Positions 35,074-43,353 of a DNA stretch of 64,000 bases are shown here, piece after piece (position 1 is the first letter of the stretch; each line of letters begins with the position of its first letter). Source of the DNA: Sphingomonas sp. Leaf22 (GTDB lineage: Bacteria > Pseudomonadota > Alphaproteobacteria > Sphingomonadales > Sphingomonadaceae); assembly GCF_001421715.1 (NCBI RefSeq), contig NZ_LMKP01000012.1, positions 104,501 to 168,500 of the forward strand, given 5' to 3'. The translations under genes and the position numbers were made by a program. Below the pieces are notes generated by a model. The model was not told where the DNA came from and did no database searches. It saw nothing but the letters and a program-made list of their open reading frames with translations.

Positions 35074-35766
35074 ATGGCGATGGCCCCTTCGCGTTTCACC
35101 CTGTTGCTTGCGATCCTGTTCCTGTCGGCCTGTATCGGTGGCGACCGTCCCGAACCCGCGCCGCCGGCACGACCGATCGCGCCGCGCCCGTCGGGCCCGA
35201 TCACCTTGTCGGGGCAGACGCCGCGCGACACGCAGCAATGCTTCGCTGACCTGTCGCGTGCCGAGGTCCGGTTCAGCCCGCTGCCCGATCGCGACTATGG
35301 ATCGGGCTGCGTCGTGCTGGGTGCGGTGCAGTTGCTCGACATCGGTACGCCGGTGAACGGGCTGAAGGCGATACGCTGTCCGGCGGCGCGGGCGCTGACC
35401 GGCTGGGTCCGCCACGGCGTCCGCCCGGCCGCCCGGCACCTGCTGGGCAGCGACGTGACGCGGATCGACAGCTATGGCACCTATGTCTGTCGGGGTATCG
35501 TCGGTGGCGGCAGTCGCGCGGCGGGGCGCGTGTCCGAACACGGCCTTGCCAACGCGGTCGATATCGGCAGTTTCGTGCTGGCGGACGGCCGCCGCATTTC
35601 GATCGAGCGCGACTGGAACAGCCCCGACCCACAGATCCGCGAATTCCTGCGCATCGTCCATCGCTCGGCCTGCAAGCGTTTCGTCACCACGCTCGGCCCC
35701 GAGTATAACGCGGCGCATACCAACCATTTTCATTTCGACATGGGCGGGCGACCGCTGTGCCGGTGA
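35074..35766 (+). CDS. Extensin-like C-terminal domain lipoprotein
   Basis: A 230-residue predicted lipoprotein; the signal ends with LFLSAC, acylated C20. After a Pro-rich linker, the extensin-like domain (a DD-peptidase/M15-like fold) has VSEHGLANAVDIGSF and HTNHFHFDMGG, which supply the probable zinc ligands. Cysteines at about 56, 79, 102 and 138 could form disulfides. A cell-wall peptidase role is likely but not shown. The start is the first ATG; a second lies two codons later. Confidence 0.85.
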   Translation: MAMAPSRFTLLLAILFLSACIGGDRPEPAPPARPIAPRPSGPITLSGQTPRDTQQCFADLSRAEVRFSPLPDRDYGSGCVVLGAVQLLDIGTPVNGLKAIRCPAARALTGWVRHGVRPAARHLLGSDVTRIDSYGTYVCRGIVGGGSRAAGRVSEHGLANAVDIGSFVLADGRRISIERDWNSPDPQIREFLRIVHRSACKRFVTTLGPEYNAAHTNHFHFDMGGRPLCR

Positions 35767-35814
35767 CGCAACCCGCTTGCCGCTGTTTGCCGACGTGCCT
35801 AAATTCACTCCCCT

Positions 35815-36678
35815 ATGACTGATACCAAAGTACCGTCCCGCGTGTTCCGCGGGGCCAAGCAGGAGGCCGAGGCGGCCCGCGCCCAGCTTTCCACCCCGCA
35901 GACCGAGCATCCCGCCTATCGACTGGCGTTTCAGGACATGGAGTTCCTGTTGCGCGACGATCTGCGGCCGGTGCGATTCCAGCTGGAACTGCTGAAACCA
36001 TCGCTGCTGCTCGATGAAGCGAACATCGCCTCGACCTTCGTCATCTACGGCTCGGCCCGCATTCCCGAACCGGACAAGGCCGAAATGCTGCTCGACCTCG
36101 CGCAGGACGACAAGGCGCGCGCGATTGCCGAGCGGATCGTGGCCAAGGCGCACTATTACGACGTGGCGCGCGAACTGGCGTTGAACGCCAGCCAGTTTCC
36201 CAACGACGTCAACGGCAAGCGGCACTTCGTCGTCTGTTCGGGCGGCGGCCCGTCGATCATGGAGGCGGCCAATCGCGGCGCGAACGAAGCGGGGGCCGAA
36301 TCGATCGGCCTCAACATCGTCCTGCCGCACGAACAGGCTCCGAATCCCTACGTCACCCCGGCGCTGTCGATGCAGTTCCACTATTTCGCGCTGCGCAAGA
36401 TGCACTTCCTGCTGCGCGCCCGCGCGGTCGCGGTGTTCCCCGGCGGCTTCGGCACGTTCGACGAGAGCTTCGAGCTGCTGACGCTGATCCAGACCGGCAA
36501 GATCGAGCCGATCCCGGTGCTGTTCTACGGTCGCGAATTCTGGAACCGGGTCGTCAACTGGGACGCGCTGGTCGAGGAAGGCGTGATCTCGGAACGCGAT
36601 CTCGACCTCATCACCTTCGTCGAAACGGCGGAGGAAGGGTGGAATGTCGTGAAGAAGTTCTACGAGGACCGGAAATAG
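35815..36678 (+). CDS. LOG-family (TIGR00730) Rossmann-fold protein
   Basis: A 287-residue protein with the lysine decarboxylase-like/LOG signature PGGFGTFDE at 209-217 and the nucleotide loop VVCSGGGPSIMEAANRGA near 140. Members such as LOG and PpnN hydrolyse nucleotide 5'-monophosphates (AMP or cytokinin ribotides). The first 75 residues are an extension absent from the short LOG proteins, similar to alphaproteobacterial long forms. The annotation 'lysine decarboxylase' sometimes given is wrong for the family. Confidence 0.87.
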   Translation: MTDTKVPSRVFRGAKQEAEAARAQLSTPQTEHPAYRLAFQDMEFLLRDDLRPVRFQLELLKPSLLLDEANIASTFVIYGSARIPEPDKAEMLLDLAQDDKARAIAERIVAKAHYYDVARELALNASQFPNDVNGKRHFVVCSGGGPSIMEAANRGANEAGAESIGLNIVLPHEQAPNPYVTPALSMQFHYFALRKMHFLLRARAVAVFPGGFGTFDESFELLTLIQTGKIEPIPVLFYGREFWNRVVNWDALVEEGVISERDLDLITFVETAEEGWNVVKKFYEDRK

Positions 36679-36700
36679 GAGGTCCTCTTCCTGCTCTAGT

Positions 36701-36843
36701 CGTCACCCCAGCGAAGGCTGGGGTCTCGTGGTGAAAGCAGGACCTTTCCCAGACTTCCACGTCACCCCGGACTTGATCCGGGGTCCCGCTCTCCAATCGC
36801 CGTGGAAGAAGAAGCGGGACCCCGGTCAAGCTCGGGGTGACGT
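36701..36843. repeat. Compound palindromic repeat, CGTCACCCC family
   Basis: It begins CGTCACCCCAGCGAAGGCTG and contains CGTCACCCCGGACTTGATCC, paired with GGACCCCGGTCAAGCTCGGG followed by GTGACG. It is an assembly of two related hairpin units. Related to the repeat at 43209-43340. It fills the gap between the convergent LOG and lysS genes. Confidence 0.75.
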
Positions 36844-36853
36844 CGGAAATGTC

Positions 36854-38422
36854 CTACCTCGCCAGCGCGTCGGCGATCAGCTTGCGCGTATTGCCAATGC
36901 CGTACAGCGCGATGAAGCTGCCCATGCGCGGCCCCTGCGCCGTACCGAGCAGCGTTTCGTAACAGGCCCTGAACCAGTCGCGCAGCGATTCGAACCCGGC
37001 GGTCTTGCCGATTTCGTACACCGCGTTCTGGATCTGCTCCGCCCCGGCATCGGCGGGCATCGCCGCCAATTCGGCATCGAGCCGTTCGAGCGCGGCGCGT
37101 TCGATGTCGGTCGGGGCGCGGCGTTCGGGTTTTTCCGCCACGTCGCGGGTGAACGCCAGCGCATGGTCGATCAGCGCGTCGAGCGCCGGATAGCGCTCCG
37201 CCGACGCATCCTCGACATAGTTCGCCAGATACCCCCACACCTGCGGCTTGGTCGCATCGCCCATCACGCCGACCAGGTTGAGCAGCAACCCGAAGGTCAC
37301 CGGCAGCGTCTCGGCCGGCGGCGGACCGCCATGGATGTGGTGGACCGGATTACCCAGCCGCTGTTCGACCGGCTGATCGGCATAGTTGGCGCGAAACTGC
37401 CAATATTCGTCGATCGCGCGCGGGATCACGCCCAGATGCAGTTGCTTGGCCTTTTTCGGCTCGCGATAGGCGTAGAAGGCGACGCTTTCGGGCGGGCCAT
37501 AGGTCAGCCATTGTTCGAGGCTGAGGCCATTGCCCTTCGACTTCGAAATCTTCTGGCCATGTTCGTCGAGGAACATCTCGTAATTGAAGCCCTCGGGCGG
37601 ACGGGCACCCAGCACGCGCGCGATCTTCGACGACTGGGTCACCGAATCGATCAGGTCCTTGCCCGCCATCTCGTAATCGACGCCCAGTGCGACCCAGCGC
37701 ATCGCCCAGTCGACCTTCCACTGCAGCTTCGCGCCGCCCGACAGGATCGATTGTTCGACGCGGGTGTCGCCGTCCAGGAACGCGACCATGCCGGTCTCCG
37801 CGTCGAGCACCTCGACCGGGACCTGCAACACGATGCCGCTGGTCGGTGAGATCGGCAGCACCGGCGAATAGGTCGCACGACGTTCGGCCCCCAGCGTCGG
37901 CAGCATGATGTCGAGGATCGCCTGATAGTGGCGCAGAATGCCCTTCAGCGCCGCGTCGAACCTGCCACCGCGATAATAATCGGTCGACGACGCGAATTCA
38001 TAATCGAACCCATATTGGTCGAGGAAGCTGCGCAGCCGGGCGTTGTTGTGCGCGGCGAAGCTGGCATGCGTCCCGAACGGATCGGGAATTTCGCTCAGCG
38101 GCTTGCCCAGATGCTCGCGCAGCAGGTCGCCATTGGGCACATTGTCCGGCACCTTGCGCAGGCCGTCCATGTCGTCCGAAAACGCGATCAGGCGGGTCGG
38201 CTGATCCGACAATTCCATGAATGCCTTGCGGACCATCGTCGTGCGCAGCACTTCGTTGAACGTACCGATATGCGGCAACCCCGACGGACCATAGCCGGTT
38301 TCGAACAGGACCGGTTCGCCACCCGGCTTTCCGTCCGGATAGCGCTTCAACAGCTTGCGTGCCTCTTCATACGGCCAAGCTTTTGAAACCAATGCTGCAT
38401 TGCGGATGTCTGGGTTGGTCAT
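36854..38422 (-). CDS. lysS: Lysyl-tRNA synthetase, class I
   Basis: A 522-residue class I LysRS, the archaeal-type enzyme kept by most alphaproteobacteria in place of class II LysRS. Class I signatures are PSGLPHIGT at 46-54 (HIGH) and KISKS at 291-295 (KMSKS). The C-terminal half is a helical anticodon-binding domain. It is convergent with the LOG gene; the start region precedes a divergent bestrophin gene by 81 bp. Confidence 0.96.
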   Translation of the reverse strand: MTNPDIRNAALVSKAWPYEEARKLLKRYPDGKPGGEPVLFETGYGPSGLPHIGTFNEVLRTTMVRKAFMELSDQPTRLIAFSDDMDGLRKVPDNVPNGDLLREHLGKPLSEIPDPFGTHASFAAHNNARLRSFLDQYGFDYEFASSTDYYRGGRFDAALKGILRHYQAILDIMLPTLGAERRATYSPVLPISPTSGIVLQVPVEVLDAETGMVAFLDGDTRVEQSILSGGAKLQWKVDWAMRWVALGVDYEMAGKDLIDSVTQSSKIARVLGARPPEGFNYEMFLDEHGQKISKSKGNGLSLEQWLTYGPPESVAFYAYREPKKAKQLHLGVIPRAIDEYWQFRANYADQPVEQRLGNPVHHIHGGPPPAETLPVTFGLLLNLVGVMGDATKPQVWGYLANYVEDASAERYPALDALIDHALAFTRDVAEKPERRAPTDIERAALERLDAELAAMPADAGAEQIQNAVYEIGKTAGFESLRDWFRACYETLLGTAQGPRMGSFIALYGIGNTRKLIADALAR

Positions 38423-38503
38423 CCGATCCCGATACGCGCTCGGCCGCAATATTTCCACCTGTTGCGATGCAACCATGCCGCCGGTTGGGCGTAGCGTGGA
38501 GCG

Positions 38504-39397
38504 ATGATCGTTTCCGACGCACCCCGCCTGCCCCGTATCGTCGCCGAAGTGTGGAAACCGGCGCTCGCCCTGTTCGTCTGGGACGTGATCGTCACCGTCG
38601 TGTACTTCGTGTTGCCGTTCAAGGCCCCGTCGCTGCCGCTGACGATCTTCGGTTCGGCGCTGGCGCTGTTTCTCGGCTTCCGGGTGAACTCGGCCTATGC
38701 CCGGTGGTGGGAGGCGCGATCGCTCTGGGGGTTGATGATCAACGCGTCGCGCAACCTCGCGCGCGGCGCGATCTCGTATATCGGGCCGGAAAACGAAGGG
38801 CAGAAGCGCGATCTGAAACGGTCGATCGTGCTGCGGCATATCGCCTATGTTCACGCGCTGCGCTGCCAGTTGCGCAAGCTGGATTCGAAGGACGAGGTGC
38901 ATCGCCTGCTGTCGCGTGACGAGGCGGGCGAGCCGCTGGGGCGCACCAACGTTGCCAACGGGCTGCTCGACGGTACCGGTTCACGCATCGCCGAGGCGCA
39001 GCGCCGCGGATGGATCGACAGTATCCAGCAGACCGGCCTCGAAAGCGTGCTGATCGACATCGCCAACGCGCAGGGCGGCATGGAGCGGATCAAGAACACG
39101 CCGCTGCCGGTGCAATACCGGTTCCTGCCGTCGCTGTTTACGAAGCTGTTCTGCATCGTGCTGCCGATCGGGCTGGTCGAGACGCTGGGCGTCGCCACGC
39201 CGCTGGGGTCGGGTCTGGCCGGGCTGATGTTCCTTGCGGTGTTGCAGATCGGCGAGGATCTGGCCGATCCGTTCGCCAACACCATCCACGACCTGCCGCT
39301 GACCGCGATGTGCCGGACGATCGAGATCGACCTGTTGCAGGCGATCGGCGATCCGGCCCCGCAACCGCTGACCCCGGACAAGGGTGTGTTGTGGTGA
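38504..39397 (+). CDS. Bestrophin-family ion channel
   Basis: A 297-residue membrane protein of the bacterial bestrophin (UPF0187/YneE) family, which forms pentameric channels; a prokaryotic homologue conducts cations. Family motifs are FRVNSAYARWWEARSLWG near 60 and GEDLADPFANTIHDLPLT near 262. Hydrophobic helices lie near 20-60 and 200-250. GGAG lies just upstream of the ATG. Confidence 0.9.
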   Translation: MIVSDAPRLPRIVAEVWKPALALFVWDVIVTVVYFVLPFKAPSLPLTIFGSALALFLGFRVNSAYARWWEARSLWGLMINASRNLARGAISYIGPENEGQKRDLKRSIVLRHIAYVHALRCQLRKLDSKDEVHRLLSRDEAGEPLGRTNVANGLLDGTGSRIAEAQRRGWIDSIQQTGLESVLIDIANAQGGMERIKNTPLPVQYRFLPSLFTKLFCIVLPIGLVETLGVATPLGSGLAGLMFLAVLQIGEDLADPFANTIHDLPLTAMCRTIEIDLLQAIGDPAPQPLTPDKGVLW

Positions 39398-39446
39398 CGG
39401 AACGCGCCGCCGGCTGAACGGGTTGGGCCATCGACGGAGGATGACG

Positions 39447-39767
39447 ATGGCCGACGAGCACAAACCGACGAAGAAGATGGCGGCGAACGCCGAAAAGGGC
39501 CTGAAGCTGCACGAGACCTTCGATCGCGGCGGGACCGAGGTCGGGGTGAAGCGGGCGAAGCAGATCGTCGACGGCGGCCCGATGTCCGACGACGACGTCA
39601 AATCGATGCACAGCTATTTCGCGCGCCACGGCGTCGACAAGGATACCGGGGCGCATCGCTGGGGCGACGATGACGATCCGTCGGCGGGCTATATCGCGTG
39701 GCTGCTATGGGGCGGTGACGAAGGCAAGGAATGGGCCGACCGCCAGCGCGAGAAGATCGACACCTGA
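39447..39767 (+). CDS. Conserved small protein of unknown function
   Basis: A 106-residue hydrophilic protein. GVKRAKQIVDGGPMSDDDVKSMHSYFARHGVD and the acidic HRWGDDDDPSAGYIAWLLWGGDEG are the recognisable parts; similar short proteins occur in other bacteria and phages without assigned function. The start is the ATG at 39447 with GGAGG 6 nt upstream; the ATG at 39441 directly abuts that site and is less likely. The composition (charged, Asp-rich, soluble) gives no hint of membrane location. Confidence 0.75.
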   Translation: MADEHKPTKKMAANAEKGLKLHETFDRGGTEVGVKRAKQIVDGGPMSDDDVKSMHSYFARHGVDKDTGAHRWGDDDDPSAGYIAWLLWGGDEGKEWADRQREKIDT

Positions 39768-39768
39768 C

Positions 39769-39902
39769 ATCCTCCCCGGCACGGGGAGGGGGACCATGCG
39801 CAGCATGGTAGAGAGGGGTGTCCTCGTACGGAGCGGTTGCATTGCGCGGCGATCCCCCTCCACCGCCCTGCGGACGGTCACCCTCCCCGTGCCGGCGAGG
39901 AT
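39769..39902. repeat. Inverted repeat, CCTCCCCGGCACGGGGAGG family
   Basis: The left end ATCCTCCCCGGCACGGGGAG pairs with the right end CCTCCCCGTGCCGGCGAGGA; inner parts include GGGGGACC near the left and GATCCCCCTCC near the right. About 134 bp. It lies between the small unknown gene and the helicase gene. Confidence 0.75.
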
Positions 39903-39950
39903 TTGCGCGTTCGACTTCCGTTCTCCGCCCATCGCGCTATGTAGAGCAGA

Positions 39951-42653
39951 ATGCTCCCCTACCCCGCCCTGCACGCCAGCCATTCGGGCGTCTGGATCGC
40001 CGATGCCACGGGCACGCGCGAGGTCAGCCGGGGGGAGGCGATCGCGCTGGTCGCCGATACCCCGACCATCGTCCTCAACGCACCGTTGATCGGCCAGCGG
40101 CTGAGCTATGCCGAACTGTCGGGGCTCGACCTGCTCGAACTGTTCGCGTTCGTGCATCCGGCGCGGTTCGCGGTGCCGACGCCGAAGGGGATCGCGCAGG
40201 CGCTGAAGCTGACGCTGCCGGCCGACGAAGCGGGCGTCGCGGCGCTGCTGCGCGATGCGGCGGCGGAACTGATCTCGACGGCGTCTGCGCCATGGCCCGA
40301 ACAGGAAGGGGCGTGGACCGCCGCGCAATCGCTGTTCCGCCTGCGCTGGCCATGGGCACCGGCCCTGGGACAGGTGCTGCCGAAACCCGCCACCGCCGAA
40401 CGCTGGCTGTTTTCGAAGCTGCCCGAATGGGAGGAAGCGCCGCCGCGGGGTGCGCCGCGGACGGTGACGCTGTCCCCCGATGCCGTCGCCGAACGGCTGG
40501 CTAGGCTGACCGGTCAGGGTGCCGAGCCGCGCCCCGGCCAGCGCGCCTTCGCAGCAGCCGCCGCCGACGCTTTCGCCCCGCGCGTCGCCCGCGACACGCC
40601 CAATCTGGTACTGGCGGAAGCTGGGACCGGCATCGGCAAGACGCTCGGCTATCTCTCGCCCGCGTCGCTGTGGTCGGAGGCCGCCGATGGCGCGGTGTGG
40701 GTATCAACCTTTACCAAGGCGTTACAACGCCAGCTCGCACAGGAAAGCGAACGCGTCTTTCCCGATCCCGCCGAACGCCGCGCCCGCGTCGTGACGCGCA
40801 AGGGGCGTGAGAATTATCTGTGCCTGCTCAATCTCGAAGACGCGTTGCAGGGCGGGTTTCAGGGGCGGGCGGCGGTGCTGGCGCATCTCGTCGCGCGCTG
40901 GGCGGCATACAGCGCCGATGGCGACATGGTCGGCGGCGACCTGCCCGGCTGGCTGCCGACGCTGTTCCGGCGCAACGGATCGACTGCGCTGACCGACCGG
41001 CGCGGTGAATGCATCTATGCCGGTTGCCCTCATTACCGGAAATGCTTCATCGAACGTGCGGCGCGGGCGTCAGCACAGGCCGATATCGTCATCGCCAACC
41101 ATGCGCTGGTGATGGTCAACGCCGCGCGCGGGCGTGAGACCGGCACGCGCCCGACCCGCTATGTCTTCGACGAAGGCCATCACCTGTTCGATGCCGCCGA
41201 TGCGATGTTCTCCGCCGCGCTCACCGGCATGGAGGCGATCGAGATCCGCCGCTGGGTATTGGGGCCGGAGGGCGGCGGGCGCGGACGGCGGCGGGGTCTG
41301 GCGGCGCGGCTGTCCGATGTCGCCAGCTATGACGCGGCGGGCGGCGAGGCAGTGGCGGCGGCGGTCGATGCCGCGCGGCTGCTGCCCGCCGATGGCTGGC
41401 TGGCGCGCGTGCAGGAGGGCGATCCGTCCGGCCCAGTCGAGGAATTGCTGGCCTGTGCGCGCGGCGCGGTGTTCGCGCGCGCCAGGGATGGCGAGGCGGG
41501 CTATGGCCTGGAAACCGAACTGACCGAACCGCCGCCCGAACTGGTCGATGCCGCAGGGCCGGCCGCGCAGGCACTGGATGCGCTGCTGCGCCCGCTGATT
41601 GCGCTTGGCAAGCGGCTGGAAGCGGTGCTGACCGAGGGGCCGGACTGGATGGACGGCCCGGCGCGCGCCCGGATCGAGGGGGCGATCGCCTCGCTCGGCT
41701 GGCGCGCGGAAACGGTCGCGGCATGGGGGCGGCTGCTGGCGCGGGTCGGCGGTCCGGTCGATCCCGATTTCGTCGACTGGCTGACGGTCGACCGGGTCGA
41801 GGGGCGCGAGTACGACATGGGGCTGCACCGCCACTGGCTCGACCCCAGCCGGCCGTTCGCCGAAACGGTGCTGAAACCCGCGCATGGCGTGTTGGTGACG
41901 TCGGCGACGCTGCGTGCGGGCGGCGACTGGGACGTGGCCGATGCGCGGGTCGGCGCACCGCACCTGATGCGACAGTCGACCCATTTCGCCGCGACCAGCC
42001 CGTTTGCCTATGCGACCCAAGCCGAGGTGCTGATCGTCACCGATGTGAAGCGTGGCGACCTGCCCGCGCTCGCCAATGCCTACGGCCGGTTAATCGTCGC
42101 GGCGGGGGGCGGCACGCTGGGGCTGTTCACCGCGATCCGGCGGCTGCGCGGCGTCCATGCGCGCATCGCCGACCGCCTCGCGCGCGACGGATTGCCGCTC
42201 TACGCGCAGCATGTCGACCCGATCGACACCGGTACGTTGGTCGACATCTTCCGCGACGATCCGCGCGCCTCGCTGATCGGCACCGACGCGCTGCGCGACG
42301 GGGTCGACGTCCCCGGCCATTCGCTGCGGATGGTAGTGATGGAGGGGGTGCCGTGGGTGAAGCCGGGCGTGCTTCACGCCGCGCGGCGACTGGCGGGCGG
42401 TGGCAGCGCCTATGACGACCGGATGGTGCGCGCCCGGCTGGCGCAGGCGTTCGGGCGGCTGATCCGTCGGGCGGACGATCGCGGGCTGTTCGTACTGCTG
42501 TCGGCGGCGATGCCGTCGCGGCTGTTGGGGGCGTTCCCCGATGGGACACCGGTCACGCGCTGCACGCTGGACGAAGCGGTCGCGCGTGCCCTTTCCTTGA
42601 GCGCCGAAGTGGGGCATGGGGCGCATGCCCTGCCGATGGAGCCCTTGCTATGA
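39951..42653 (+). CDS. DinG/XPD-like ATP-dependent DNA helicase with FeS cluster
   Basis: A 900-residue superfamily 2 helicase. Walker A GTGIGKT is at 225-231 and the DEAH-type box is DEGH at 407-410. Four cysteines, C291, C354, C359 and C365, match the FeS-cluster domain of XPD/DinG. Helicase domain 2 has GTDALRDGVDVPG and AQAFGRLIRRADDRG. The first 190 residues are an extension with VHPARFAVPTPKGIAQAL, as in alphaproteobacterial DinG-like proteins. It probably unwinds R-loops or damaged DNA. Its stop overlaps the SixA-like gene (ATGA). Confidence 0.9.
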   Translation: MLPYPALHASHSGVWIADATGTREVSRGEAIALVADTPTIVLNAPLIGQRLSYAELSGLDLLELFAFVHPARFAVPTPKGIAQALKLTLPADEAGVAALLRDAAAELISTASAPWPEQEGAWTAAQSLFRLRWPWAPALGQVLPKPATAERWLFSKLPEWEEAPPRGAPRTVTLSPDAVAERLARLTGQGAEPRPGQRAFAAAAADAFAPRVARDTPNLVLAEAGTGIGKTLGYLSPASLWSEAADGAVWVSTFTKALQRQLAQESERVFPDPAERRARVVTRKGRENYLCLLNLEDALQGGFQGRAAVLAHLVARWAAYSADGDMVGGDLPGWLPTLFRRNGSTALTDRRGECIYAGCPHYRKCFIERAARASAQADIVIANHALVMVNAARGRETGTRPTRYVFDEGHHLFDAADAMFSAALTGMEAIEIRRWVLGPEGGGRGRRRGLAARLSDVASYDAAGGEAVAAAVDAARLLPADGWLARVQEGDPSGPVEELLACARGAVFARARDGEAGYGLETELTEPPPELVDAAGPAAQALDALLRPLIALGKRLEAVLTEGPDWMDGPARARIEGAIASLGWRAETVAAWGRLLARVGGPVDPDFVDWLTVDRVEGREYDMGLHRHWLDPSRPFAETVLKPAHGVLVTSATLRAGGDWDVADARVGAPHLMRQSTHFAATSPFAYATQAEVLIVTDVKRGDLPALANAYGRLIVAAGGGTLGLFTAIRRLRGVHARIADRLARDGLPLYAQHVDPIDTGTLVDIFRDDPRASLIGTDALRDGVDVPGHSLRMVVMEGVPWVKPGVLHAARRLAGGGSAYDDRMVRARLAQAFGRLIRRADDRGLFVLLSAAMPSRLLGAFPDGTPVTRCTLDEAVARALSLSAEVGHGAHALPMEPLL

Positions 42654-43183
42654 AGACGCTGACGCTGCTGCGCCACGCCAAGTCGAGCTCGGACGATGCC
42701 ATCCTGCGCGATTTCGACCGGCCGCTGAACGCCAAGGGCGCACGGGCCGCGACGGCGATGGGGGCGCATGTGCGGCAACTGGGCCTCAAATTCGATCATC
42801 TGGTCGCCAGCCCCGCGACCCGCGTCGTCGAGACGCTCGATCATTTCCGGCGCGGCTATGGCACGTTGCCCGACGAACAGAGCAATCGCACGCTGTATCT
42901 GGCTTCGGAAGGGACGTTGCTCGACACCGTCCGAGCGTTGCCCGCCACTGTCGATCGCGCGCTGCTGGTCGGGCATAATCCGGGGCTGGAGGATCTGGTC
43001 CTGCTGCTGTCGGCCGAGAGCAACCCGCTGCGCGGCACGGTCGAGGAGAAGTTTCCGACCGCCAGCGTCGCGGTGCTGGAGCTGGACGGCGATTGGGCCA
43101 GCGCCGGTGATGGCTGCGGGCATCTGGTGACGTTCGTGCGGCCCCGCGATCTGGACCCGAGTCTGGGACCGGGGCACGATTGA
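42650..43183 (+). CDS. SixA-like histidine phosphatase
   Basis: A 177-residue protein of the histidine phosphatase (phosphoglycerate mutase-like) superfamily. LLRHAKSS provides the catalytic H9, and VGHNPGLEDLVLLL the second histidine region; VASPATRVVETL is the conserved core. SixA removes phosphate from histidine phosphotransfer proteins in E. coli; here the target is unknown. The ATG overlaps the helicase stop. Confidence 0.88.
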   Translation: MKTLTLLRHAKSSSDDAILRDFDRPLNAKGARAATAMGAHVRQLGLKFDHLVASPATRVVETLDHFRRGYGTLPDEQSNRTLYLASEGTLLDTVRALPATVDRALLVGHNPGLEDLVLLLSAESNPLRGTVEEKFPTASVAVLELDGDWASAGDGCGHLVTFVRPRDLDPSLGPGHD

Positions 43184-43208
43184 GGCGTTCGCGTCGGTCG
43201 GTCGACAG

Positions 43209-43340
43209 CGTCACCCCAGCGAAGGCTGGGGTCTCAAGCGGCTCCTGCCGCGTGCTGTCATCGGGAGATCCCAGCCTTCGCTGGGATGACGCCCGGTTCG
43301 ATGTGGCTGGATGAGACGCCAGCCTTTGCTGGGGCGACGC
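43209..43340. repeat. Three-unit palindromic repeat, CGTCACCCCAGCGAAGGCTG family
   Basis: Three related hairpin units: CGTCACCCCAGCGAAGGCTG at the left, CCCAGCCTTCGCTGGGATGA in the middle (reverse orientation) and GACGCCAGCCTTTGCTGGGG at the right. The middle unit is the complement of the first. It fills the gap between the SixA-like and amiC genes. Confidence 0.78.
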
Positions 43341-43353
43341 CAGTAACAAAGGT

